This document shows, in pieces, positions 9,461-16,727 of a stretch of DNA of 64,000 bases (positions within the stretch are counted from its first letter, which is position 1; the number at the start of each line of letters is the position of its first letter). Below the pieces are notes generated by a model, which worked only from the letters and a program-made list of their open reading frames with translations, ran no database searches and had not been told where the DNA came from. The translations under genes and the position numbers were made by a program. The DNA is taken from the NCBI GenBank assembly GCA_947165685.1, contig CAMVBK010000014.1, positions 3,591-67,590 of the forward strand, written 5' to 3'. The stretch is from F23-D06 sp947165685 (GTDB lineage Bacteria; Bacteroidota; Bacteroidia; Bacteroidales; WCHB1-69).

Positions 9461-9493
9461 TTTGTGCGACTTATAGAAAAAGTTGTATCTTTG
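9461..9493 (+). promoter_or_regulatory. Promoter of MNT/HEPN pair
   Basis: TTTG at 9461-9464 and TATCTTTG at 9486-9493, 21 bases apart, match the -33/-7 Bacteroidota promoter. The -7 box excludes the in-frame start at 9483. Confidence 0.75.
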
Positions 9494-9509
9494 CAGCGAA
9501 AAAAGATAT

Positions 9510-9824
9510 ATGACTGCGGAACACATACTGAAAAAATTAAAGGAGACTGCTAATAAGGCCCTCCCTCTCGGTGGTGTGGCACTCCTTTTTGGTTCTCAAG
9601 CAAGAGGAACTGCCACTGATGGCTCCGATTGGGATGTTTTGATAGTTCTTGACAAGGATAAAATCACCTATCAGGACTATGCTGAAGTAGCATATCCTTT
9701 CGATCAACTTGGATGGGAAGTGGATGCTATGATCAGTCCTGTTTTATATACAAAAAAAGATTGGGAGAAAGCAAGTTTCACGCCTTTTTATAAAAATGTC
9801 ATGCGGGAGGGCGTACTGTTATGA
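9510..9824 (+). CDS. MNT-type nucleotidyltransferase (antitoxin partner)
   Basis: 104 residues. The motif LLFGSQARGTATDGSDWDVLIV (residues 26-47, GSxARG then SDxD) is the minimal nucleotidyltransferase signature with two metal-binding Asp residues; a third acidic position is likely in WEVDAMI. The next gene encodes a HEPN protein and overlaps by four bases (ATGA), the canonical MNT/HEPN toxin-antitoxin arrangement in which the MNT enzyme can inactivate HEPN by adding nucleotides. The start at 9510 is chosen because the promoter -7 box covers the earlier alternative. Confidence 0.88.
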   Translation: MTAEHILKKLKETANKALPLGGVALLFGSQARGTATDGSDWDVLIVLDKDKITYQDYAEVAYPFDQLGWEVDAMISPVLYTKKDWEKASFTPFYKNVMREGVLL

Positions 9825-10222
9825 GTCTAACGAATGAGGAACGACAGGCCGTTGTGAAACATCGGTTAGAAAAATCACACAAGGCTTTTTCTCAGGTCAA
9901 GAACATAGTTCCGATGGGATATTGGGAAATTGTGGCGAACCGCTTGTACTATGCCTCCTTTTACGCAGTCTCTGCTTTACTAATAAACAAAGGTCTGGTC
10001 GCACAAACGCACCATGGTGTTATGCATTTGTTCGGACTTCATTTCATTAAAACAGGGCTGGTGGAAAACCGTTACGGTGCCTTGTATGGCAGACTGTTCT
10101 CATTACGACAAACGGGCGATTACAGTGACACCTTTGACCTAACAGAAGAAGATGTTACACCTCTGATTGCTCCAACAGGGGAATTTATTGGTGTTATCAA
10201 TAAGTTGATTGCAGGAGAGTAA
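9821..10222 (+). CDS. HEPN-domain protein (toxin partner of MNT)
   Basis: 133 residues, all-helical in appearance. The segment NRLYYASFYAVSALLI followed by THHGVMHLFGLHF and a later R...TGDYSDTF is the PF05168-like HEPN pattern. HEPN partners of MNT proteins are often RNases, but the classic RX4-6H catalytic motif is not clear here, so activity is uncertain. Start overlaps the MNT stop, implying translational coupling. Strand, promoter and spacing fit a two-gene toxin-antitoxin operon inserted between guaA and a secreted-protein gene. Confidence 0.82.
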   Translation: MSLTNEERQAVVKHRLEKSHKAFSQVKNIVPMGYWEIVANRLYYASFYAVSALLINKGLVAQTHHGVMHLFGLHFIKTGLVENRYGALYGRLFSLRQTGDYSDTFDLTEEDVTPLIAPTGEFIGVINKLIAGE

Positions 10223-10295
10223 CCGATATTAACTAACCTTTTTGTTACTGCGATAGTGACACGTGGCGTCATCATGGAGAAACGCAACATCAACC

Positions 10296-10344
10296 TGAGT
10301 TTTTTCCAAAGTTGCCGAAATTTTACGATTTTGGAAAAAACTCA
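10296..10344. repeat. 15-bp perfect inverted repeat
   Basis: TGAGTTTTTTCCAAA at 10296-10310 is the exact reverse complement of 10330-10344, with a 19-nt loop. It lies in the 292-nt gap after the HEPN gene. No T-run follows on either side, so it is not a textbook terminator. The rest of 10223-10514 holds nothing recognisable apart from TTTG at 10446-10449 and AT-rich sequence before the next gene. Confidence 0.6.
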
Positions 10345-10514
10345 ACCCGATAATCCTTGATTTTAATAATTGAAACATTAAGAATATCAACCACATACGA
10401 ATAACAATCAAAAAAATTTCACATTCGATGTGACAAAATCGTCCTTTTGTGCGACAAAGAGGATATAAGGGATTATTATCATCTGAATGTTAAACCAATT
10501 AAAATTATAACAAT

Positions 10515-12551
10515 ATGAAAATCAACCTCTTGCCCCCCAATCTCGCCATTAAACGGCTGATTTCCATCATCCTCATCCTTCTGGCCACCCTCTCCGCCTC
10601 CGCTCAGGGCGAGTGGAAGTGGGCGAACTATTGGTCGGGAAGCGATGAACTTGGCAACAATCTAACAAATTGTATTGTGCGAACTGCATTTGACGATGAT
10701 GGAAACATATACGTTTTCGGAAGTTGCGGTGGTAGCGCGACTCTTTATGCCCAAAATGGCACCTCGCATTTTTCCGATAATGCGACGATTGTGGCAAATG
10801 GCAGTCCGGGATCTGTATTGGCTAAATTTGATTCCCTTGGAAATCTGCTTTGGCACAGATTTATCAAAAGTTTAAATTGTACTTCTATGCCATACGACAT
10901 GTTTGTGCGTGACAACAGAATCACAATTGCTGGAGAATATGCTTTCCAATTAAACAGTGTAACGCAGTTGTGGTTTATTGACACTTTGATAGACTCACAA
11001 TGTGCACTCTCCTACCCGTCGGGAACGATTCATCCACCATATACGTTTGGCAACTACAGCTATTTTGTCACCTTTGATTTGGATGGTAACAAACTGGAAA
11101 ATCATTTTGTACACGCCATAGCTCGTGAACGTATAGGAGGAGAATATTTGTTGGATATGCCACTAAGCAGACGAATAATTGGAGCACATCCTGTATGTGT
11201 GGATAGCCAAGGCAATACATTTATTGCAATGAGCACTTATTACGCAGGTCCCGACACCCTTCCTTACACTATCATTATTGATGGAGATTCAACTAAAACC
11301 TATCAGATTTTTTTACCAGGAAATTGCACTGATGAAAGTCAACAAATATATAATATGATGATTTGCAAATTTACGCCCACATGGGAACTGGCTTGGATGA
11401 AATTGATAGTGGATCATACGGAAGGGCTTTCTCCCGCTTTACCATATGACTCGTTACATCCTTATTTTGTTCCTTATATGGGTGGAATGAGTATTGATGA
11501 AGATGACAATTTATATATTTCCGGCTATTTAACCGAAATGGATTTTATGGATGCATATAATCAATATCCAATGCGAATATACTGGGACAACACGCATTTT
11601 GCAGAAATAGCCGATAAAAGTTTGGCAACAAAACTCCCTTTTATACTGAAATATTCTTCAGATGGAAACATTATTTGGTCAAATCAGGCATACGTAAAAA
11701 ATGAGCCAAACATTAATACTTACCATACACCGGAATGGTCTGACAATTTCGTTAACAATGAAGGTGTTTATTTGTTGGGACGCGCAGATGATGCTGGTGG
11801 TCATCATCCATTATTCTATTTCGATAACGAGAACAATTCCCTCCAAATACCTACTAATGCCCATACAGGTTTTTATGTAAAATTTGACAAAGAGAATGGT
11901 TCATTCAAGAAGCTTGGACAACCCACAGGACTACACACATCGGCTATTCCAGGAGCAAAGCCTGCTGTCATCAACAACCATTTAATTGGTCAGTTTACGT
12001 ATGATTTTAGCCAAGGTTGTATGCTTGCTTATTTCAACACCGAGGGAGAGTTTGTGTCAGCAGATACAATATACCATACTTCTGATTCACGTGTAAGACC
12101 GTTAAAAACTATTGTAAACAACTATGGAGGTATATTATGTGATAGAATTGCCACCCAAGACTTAACTTTTGGCCACGACATTTCCCTCAACTTTACCGAC
12201 CCTGGGAACAGCCACGCCGTATTCGCGTACAAGTACGACCCGTCCATCTTGGAGCCTTTCGTCCCCGACGATTCGGTGGGCATCGAGGACTACCTCGGCA
12301 GGCGTGAGAGCGACATCTACCTCTACCCCAACCCCACGTCGGGCGAGGCCGTGGTGTGCGGCTATATGTACGGCTACCGCAGCATCGAGCTGCTCGACCT
12401 CCAGGGCCGCAAGCTGGCCACCCTCTTGGATTCGCCCGACGGCACGTCCTTGCCGGTGATCGACCTCTCGCCCTATCCCTCCGGCACGTACCTCGTGAAG
12501 ATCAACTTTGAGCGAGGGGTGAGCGTGGTGATGAAAATAGTGAGGAGGTAG
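10515..12551 (+). CDS. Secreted protein with type IX sorting domain
   Basis: 678 residues. Signal peptide within residues 1-30 (LISIILILLATLSASAQG). The body has repeated DxDGNxY-type turns (FDDDGNIYVFG, VDSQGNTFIAMS, IDEDDNLYISGY, YSSDGNIIWS) spaced as in beta-propeller proteins. The C-terminal ~75 residues contain LYPNPTSGEAVV, LLDLQGRKLA and YPSGTYLVKINFERGVSVVMKIVRR, a type A Por sorting domain that directs export through the type IX system and anchoring at the surface. The DNA for the signal peptide (to about 10640) and the C-terminal domain (from about 12180) is clearly GC-richer than the AT-rich middle, so the gene is mosaic. Cargo function unknown. Confidence 0.85.
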   Translation: MKINLLPPNLAIKRLISIILILLATLSASAQGEWKWANYWSGSDELGNNLTNCIVRTAFDDDGNIYVFGSCGGSATLYAQNGTSHFSDNATIVANGSPGSVLAKFDSLGNLLWHRFIKSLNCTSMPYDMFVRDNRITIAGEYAFQLNSVTQLWFIDTLIDSQCALSYPSGTIHPPYTFGNYSYFVTFDLDGNKLENHFVHAIARERIGGEYLLDMPLSRRIIGAHPVCVDSQGNTFIAMSTYYAGPDTLPYTIIIDGDSTKTYQIFLPGNCTDESQQIYNMMICKFTPTWELAWMKLIVDHTEGLSPALPYDSLHPYFVPYMGGMSIDEDDNLYISGYLTEMDFMDAYNQYPMRIYWDNTHFAEIADKSLATKLPFILKYSSDGNIIWSNQAYVKNEPNINTYHTPEWSDNFVNNEGVYLLGRADDAGGHHPLFYFDNENNSLQIPTNAHTGFYVKFDKENGSFKKLGQPTGLHTSAIPGAKPAVINNHLIGQFTYDFSQGCMLAYFNTEGEFVSADTIYHTSDSRVRPLKTIVNNYGGILCDRIATQDLTFGHDISLNFTDPGNSHAVFAYKYDPSILEPFVPDDSVGIEDYLGRRESDIYLYPNPTSGEAVVCGYMYGYRSIELLDLQGRKLATLLDSPDGTSLPVIDLSPYPSGTYLVKINFERGVSVVMKIVRR

Positions 12552-12564
12552 CAGTTAGGAGTTG
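12463..12564 (+). repeat. Direct repeat A (3' end of sorting domain)
   Basis: The last ~90 bases of the preceding gene plus the trailing GCAGTTAGGAGTTG reappear at 13386-13506, with few substitutions and a 12-base internal duplication in the second copy. The two copies flank the HigBA module. Confidence 0.8.
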
Positions 12565-12634
12565 GGCAACAACAATCTCGCCCTGAAAAACAGAGCGGAA
12601 CCGTAATTGCTTTCCATGTGGTGACAATTTTGCT

Positions 12635-12946
12635 TTATAGCATAGCCGCCACCTTTCTTATGCCCTTTAATACATCCATTAAGGAAGAGTCTTTTCGGGC
12701 AGTTTGCATGTTGTATTTTGTTTGGAGATACATCAATGAATCGGCGGGCACGTCAAGGGCCGCCTCAAACATAAGGGCCGTTTTAGCCGTCAGTGGGCGA
12801 CGGGCGTTCAGAATTTCGTTGACCACTGAATAGGTCAATCCCATGCTCTCCGCCAATTGACGCTGGCTGATGCCGCGTTCTTCAATCTCGTCTTTCAGCA
12901 CCTCGCCCGGGTGTGTGGGATAAGCCCCATATCCTAAGTTTCCCAT
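12635..12946 (-). CDS. higA: HigA-family antitoxin (HTH XRE)
   Basis: 103 residues from the ATG at 12946. A Shine-Dalgarno AGGAGG (complement of 12954-12959) lies seven bases upstream, which fixes the start and excludes a longer frame. PTHPGEVLKDEIEERGISQRQLAESMGLTYSVVNEILNARRPLTAKTAL is the typical HigA helix-turn-helix (residues 8-55). It follows the toxin gene, the order usual for higBA (toxin first), and should bind the toxin and repress the shared promoter. Confidence 0.9.
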   Translation of the reverse strand: MGNLGYGAYPTHPGEVLKDEIEERGISQRQLAESMGLTYSVVNEILNARRPLTAKTALMFEAALDVPADSLMYLQTKYNMQTARKDSSLMDVLKGIRKVAAML

Positions 12947-12953
12947 ATTGTTT

Positions 12954-12959
12954 CCTCCT
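12954..12959 (-). promoter_or_regulatory. Strong Shine-Dalgarno before higA
   Basis: AGGAGG on the minus strand, spacing seven bases. This is notable because Bacteroidota genes, including most in this window, generally lack Shine-Dalgarno sequences. It overlaps the end of the toxin gene region. Confidence 0.7.
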
Positions 12960-13274
12960 TTATTTCTTTTTGTAATGTTTCGACAATTCAGTAATGTTGC
13001 AAATGGTGATGCCTCCCGCTGCGGTTGTTTTAAACTCAACCCTGTACTGGTCATTTACTCGCACAGATTCCAGTCCTGCCTTGTCGCCCGCCAATTTCTC
13101 ATAGCGGAGGGTTCGATATCTATAAAGATCAACAGCTTTGTCAACAGAGTCTAAGATGTTCACCACGCGCACATATTTTTTCACGATGTTCGGTTGGTAA
13201 CGGTGTTGTTTGTCACTGGCTTCGCCGTCATAGTATAATTCCCGAAGGTAGTCTTGTTCGAATGTTATCTCCAT
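12960..13274 (-). CDS. higB: HigB/RelE-type toxin
   Basis: 104 residues starting MEITFEQDYLRELYYDG. The upstream start at 13298 falls inside the promoter -7 box (13296-13303), so 13274 is preferred. The C-terminal part RYRTLRYEKLAGDKAGLESVRVNDQYRVEFKTT...ICNITELSKHYKKK is the RelE-fold mRNA-interferase signature with the conserved R..YR core and His near the end. HigB toxins cleave mRNA on the ribosome. Thirteen bases separate it from higA. Confidence 0.87.
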   Translation of the reverse strand: MEITFEQDYLRELYYDGEASDKQHRYQPNIVKKYVRVVNILDSVDKAVDLYRYRTLRYEKLAGDKAGLESVRVNDQYRVEFKTTAAGGITICNITELSKHYKKK

Positions 13275-13295
13275 CACATCATTTTTTTCAAGGTG

Positions 13296-13303
13296 CAAAA
13301 ATA
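13296..13303 (-). promoter_or_regulatory. higBA promoter -7 box
   Basis: CAAAAATA on the + strand reads TATTTTTG on the minus strand, matching TAnnTTTG, 21 bases before the higB ATG. Confidence 0.6.
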
Positions 13304-13385
13304 ATATTTTTGTTCAAAAGTTCGCATTTTTTGCGAATTTATATCAAGGTCAATCTGAAAGATTGTTGCCTTATCCTTTGCCTTA

Positions 13386-13486
13386 ACCTCTCGCCCTATC
13401 CCTCCGGCACATACCTCGTGAAGATCAACTTCGAGCGGGGGGTGAGCGTGGTGAGGAAGATAGTGAGGAAGATAGTGAGGAGGTAG
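13386..13486 (+). pseudogene. Detached 3' tail of a type IX sorting domain (direct repeat B)
   Basis: Encodes LSPYPSGTYLVKINFERGV then a short repetitive VVRKIVRKIVRR and a stop, the same tail as the gene ending at 12551. There is no start, signal peptide or rest of the domain. The extra 12 bases (AAGATAGTGAGG) arose by tandem duplication. It is read as a recombination scar. Confidence 0.8.
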
Positions 13487-13506
13487 CAGTTAGTAGTTAG
13501 CAGTTG
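13486..13506 (+). repeat. Heptanucleotide tandem repeat at truncation point
   Basis: Units GCAGTTA, GTAGTTA, GCAGTTG. The stop codon of the truncated DUF1016 gene on the minus strand lies in it (13497-13499). The homologous tail at 12551-12564 has two units. Confidence 0.6.
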
Positions 13507-13904
13507 CGCTGGCGGGGCGGAGGCTCCCGCTTGTCGGGATCCTCAATCTGAATCAGCCTACGATATTGACTCCAATTCAATTGCGAACGCACTGTGTTCG
13601 CAATTGGGTAAGTTCTGTAAAACTGACGGCTTTGTTCTAATTGGCGCACACTGAACCCACTCCCGTATTCAGGTGTCAAACGCTTCGAAAGATTTCGGAT
13701 GATGTACTTGCCATAGTCTGCGCGCTCTTTCCCTTGCTGCTCTTCTTCAAAGATACGCTTCCCTAAGTTCCAATACATCTGCACGCGACAGAAATCAACG
13801 CTACGCACGGCATTACTGCGAGCTTTTTCGATTATCTGACAGGCGTCTTGATAAAGCGTGTCTGTAGATTCAATTTTCACAAGTTCAGCCTCGTTCTTTT
13901 TCAT
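13497..13904 (-). pseudogene. DUF1016 (YhcG-type) gene, C-terminal nuclease part missing
   Basis: 135 residues. The N-terminal DUF1016 region is well kept: ARSNAVRSVDFCRVQMYWNLGKRIFEEEQQGKERADYGKYII, LSKRLTPEYGSGFSVRQLEQSRQFY and LNWSQYRRLIQIEDPDKRE. Intact family members continue after this point into a PD-(D/E)XK nuclease domain of about 200 residues. Here it ends in PPPRQRNC inside sequence that joins the detached sorting-domain tail. The N-terminal part alone could still make a protein, but loss of the nuclease argues for a remnant. Confidence 0.82.
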
Positions 13905-13929
13905 CTCTGAATTTTTAAATTGTTGCCTG

Positions 13930-13937
13930 CAAATTTA
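13930..13937 (-). promoter_or_regulatory. Promoter -7 box of DUF1016 remnant
   Basis: CAAATTTA (minus strand TAAATTTG) lies 26 bases before the ATG at 13904. Confidence 0.45.
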
Positions 13938-14213
13938 CAAAATTAAAGCAAACAAATCAAGAGCCAATTATATTTAACTCGCTAAATATCAAAATGATAA
14001 AAGTGACATTTTTCGATTGAAAAGTTGCTGTTTCCGGAAAGAAAATGGCAAAGTGCAAGAAATGCATAAAACAATATTTAGCGATGCCTTGGATTGACTG
14101 TCTGGAATTTTGGAAGATTTTGTTTGTTAGGGTGCAATTTCCGTTTACCCCTAACCTCGCCCCCGAGCAGATCACCATCGAGAGCGAGCAGCTCCCTATA
14201 ATTGAAAAAGTTG
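13938..14213. other. Gene-free gap with an unexplained GC-rich patch
   Basis: Mostly AT-rich sequence. Between about 14148 and 14199 it turns GC-rich and protein-like (reading ...PNLAPEQITIESEQLP in one + frame) with no start codon context of its own. It may be a fragment of a lost gene. Confidence 0.35.
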
Positions 14214-14221
14214 TATCTTTG
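14214..14221 (+). promoter_or_regulatory. Promoter -7 box of Fic gene
   Basis: TATCTTTG within a 17-base stretch (GAAAAAGTTGTATCTTTGC) also found before the MNT gene at 9476-9494. The leader to the ATG is about 65 nt. Confidence 0.65.
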
Positions 14222-14285
14222 CGGAAAATAAAAATCTGAAGAAAAGGACACGAAAACTTGTCACTCAGGTAGATAGGCAAAAGAT

Positions 14286-15470
14286 ATGATGATCGAAGAA
14301 CCCATACTCCCGCAACTTCCCGATTTTGAGGAATACATCCAGCAGGGCGAGCCAGACCGGCGGCAACGCGCCGAAAACTGGCAGATCGCCATCGGCCTGC
14401 AGGCGGTAGATGGTCTGCACACTTCGGAGTACCTGCAACAGACAGCACGGCAGCATATTGAAGGGAAAATCTCCATTAAGGAGGTTCAAGAGCTTGTCAA
14501 AACCTATTACGTAAGTAAGAGTGTCCGCACAGATGGAGACAATGATACGGAAGAGGCTGACCGTGTGGCATCAAACATCACCGCTTTGCTCGGCGAGACC
14601 ACTTTTGCTTTGACGTACGCGGGGTTAACAGCCATTCATAGACGTATTTTCAATGGTATTTTCAAATTTGCAGGACAAATTCGTGATGTGAATATCACAA
14701 AAAAAGAGTGGGTGCTGGATGGTGACACCGTGAGGTATGTCTCCGCTCCTGACCTCAAACTCGCCATCGAATACGATTTGGAACAAGAGAGAAACTTCAA
14801 CTACAGCCGGTTGCCCATGTCTGAAATTGTGCAGCATATCACAAAATTTGTCGCGGGAATATGGCAAATCCATCCATTTAGAGAAGGAAACACACGGACA
14901 ACAGCTGTTTTTACCATCAAATATTTGCAAAATATCGGATTTGAGGTAAATAATGACCTTTTCTTTCAAAATTCATGGTATTTCCGCAATGCTTTGGTGA
15001 GAGCCAATTATCAAAATGTACAGAAAAACGTGGATTATTCTCCGCAATATTTAGAATTGTTCTTCCGAAATCTATTAATGGGTGAACACAATGAGTTACG
15101 AAACCGCTATTTGCACATCCGTTGGAACACCCCCACAAGCACCCCCTCAAGTACCCCCACAAGCTCGCTTCATAATGAAGGCAACAAATTTTATACGGAC
15201 AATGATAATATAAAACGTGTTGTCAATGCGCTTGGAACACAGCAAATGTCTGTAAAAGAATTACTTGTAGCTGTAAATTTGAAAGATCGGAAAAACTTCA
15301 TCGAATATTCATTAAATCCAGCTATGAAGGAGGGTTTTGTTCGAATGCTTTATCCTGAAAACCCCAAACATCCCCGTCAAAAATACCTTCTAACCGTAAA
15401 AGGTATCGGACTCTTTCACGAAACTTTAACCTCAACCCCAATAACCCCAATAACCATCAATAACCTATAA
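14286..15470 (+). CDS. Fic-family AMPylase-like protein
   Basis: 394 residues. The Fic core is HPFREGNTRTTAVF (residues ~199-212), the complete HxFx(D/E)GNGR-type active site with Thr-Arg at the end. The N-terminal WQIAIGLQAVDGL...YLQQTARQHIEGKIS region resembles the VbhA-like regulatory helix seen in many Fic proteins, though the inhibitory (S/T)xxxE(G/N) motif would read LQAVDG here and is degenerate. The C-terminus (MSVKELLVAVNLKDRKNFIEYSLNPAM...KYLLT) is a winged-helix segment common in these proteins. Fic enzymes transfer AMP or related groups to target proteins. It ends three bases before cinA, so read-through is possible. Confidence 0.9.
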   Translation: MMIEEPILPQLPDFEEYIQQGEPDRRQRAENWQIAIGLQAVDGLHTSEYLQQTARQHIEGKISIKEVQELVKTYYVSKSVRTDGDNDTEEADRVASNITALLGETTFALTYAGLTAIHRRIFNGIFKFAGQIRDVNITKKEWVLDGDTVRYVSAPDLKLAIEYDLEQERNFNYSRLPMSEIVQHITKFVAGIWQIHPFREGNTRTTAVFTIKYLQNIGFEVNNDLFFQNSWYFRNALVRANYQNVQKNVDYSPQYLELFFRNLLMGEHNELRNRYLHIRWNTPTSTPSSTPTSSLHNEGNKFYTDNDNIKRVVNALGTQQMSVKELLVAVNLKDRKNFIEYSLNPAMKEGFVRMLYPENPKHPRQKYLLTVKGIGLFHETLTSTPITPITINNL

Positions 15471-15473
15471 CCA

Positions 15474-16727
15474 ATGATTCTCATCAACATCGGAGACGAA
15501 CTCCTCTTAGGACAAGTCATCAACACCAACGCCGCCTTCATCGGGCAGCAAATGGCCTTAGCGGGCATCGAAATGACCGAATGCGTCACCATCGGCGACG
15601 ACGAAGATGCCATTCGCAATACCATCACGAATGGCTTTGAAAAAACCAACCTGATTGTGGTCACCGGCGGGCTCGGACCCACCCGCGACGACATCACCAA
15701 AAAGGTGATCTGCGACTACTTCCACCGCGAATTGGTAGTGGACGAGCCGACCTTGGAGTGGGTGCGCGAGATTTTCGCCGCCCGCGGGATGGAACTCACA
15801 GAGACCAACAGCCACCAGGCCGACGTACCCGACGGCTGCACCGTCCTGAAGAACACCCTGGGCACCGCCCCGGGACTCTGGATAGAACAGGACGGCAAGA
15901 TTCTGGTCGCACTGCCCGGCGTGCCGTTCGAGATGGAAAAACTTATCTGTGAGGAAGTTCTGCCGAGATTGCAGGAAATCTTCCACCACGAGCACGCCGT
16001 GCTGTACAAGGTGCTGCAGTGTACCGGCATCAGCGAGAGCAACCTCTCCGACCAGCTCACCGACTTCGAGGCGCAGCTGCCGGAGAACATCAAATTGGCC
16101 TACCTGCCGAAACCGGGCATCATCCGTCTGCGGCTGACCGCCTCGGGTGCCAACAACGAAGAGCTGCAAACTTCTTTGAACCAGCAATTTGAGAAACTCA
16201 AAGCGGAGGTGGGCCCGTTGGCCTTCGCCGACGAGGACATCCCGATGGAAGCGGTCATCGGCAAGCTCCTGCGCGGGAGCGGTAAGCGCGTGGCTACCGC
16301 CGAAAGCTGCACCGGCGGCTTCATCGCGCACTTGATCACCTCCGTGCCGGGCAGTTCCGAATATTTCCAAGGGAGCGTGGTCTCCTACAGCAACCAGGTG
16401 AAGCGCGACATCCTCAACGTGCGGGAGGACAACCTCAAGAAACGCGGCGCGGTGAGCGAGCCGGTCGTCAGCGACATGGCCCTCAACGTCATGGACCTCT
16501 TGGATGTCGATTACGCCGTGGCCACCTCCGGCATCGCAGGTCCCGACGGCGGCACTGCCGAGAAACCCGTCGGCACCGTCTGGATAGCTGTGGCCACCCC
16601 CACCCGACTGGTTACCAAAGAGTTCCATTTCGGGAAGCACACCGGTCGGAAGCAAATCATTGAGCGGGCCGCCCACGCCGCACTCAACATGCTGCGCATC
16701 GAAATCGAGAAAGACATCCACCGATGA
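15474..16727 (+). CDS. cinA: CinA-like competence/damage-inducible protein
   Basis: 417 residues. N-terminal molybdopterin-binding-like domain with IGDELLLGQVINTNAAFI and VVTGGLGPTRDDITKK; C-terminal CinA domain with ATAESCTGGFIAHLIT...GSVVSYSNQVK and ATSGIAGPDGGTAEKPVGTVWIA. Homologues hydrolyse ADP-ribose-type compounds and deamidate nicotinamide mononucleotide in NAD recycling. The chain begins directly MILINIGDE, slightly shorter than the usual MxAEIITIGDE start. It overlaps xerD by four bases. Confidence 0.95.
   Translation: MILINIGDELLLGQVINTNAAFIGQQMALAGIEMTECVTIGDDEDAIRNTITNGFEKTNLIVVTGGLGPTRDDITKKVICDYFHRELVVDEPTLEWVREIFAARGMELTETNSHQADVPDGCTVLKNTLGTAPGLWIEQDGKILVALPGVPFEMEKLICEEVLPRLQEIFHHEHAVLYKVLQCTGISESNLSDQLTDFEAQLPENIKLAYLPKPGIIRLRLTASGANNEELQTSLNQQFEKLKAEVGPLAFADEDIPMEAVIGKLLRGSGKRVATAESCTGGFIAHLITSVPGSSEYFQGSVVSYSNQVKRDILNVREDNLKKRGAVSEPVVSDMALNVMDLLDVDYAVATSGIAGPDGGTAEKPVGTVWIAVATPTRLVTKEFHFGKHTGRKQIIERAAHAALNMLRIEIEKDIHR

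Noticed and set aside
15558..16721. Antisense ORF (387 codons) opposite cinA
   Set aside because: Shadow frame of a well-supported gene with no recognisable domain.
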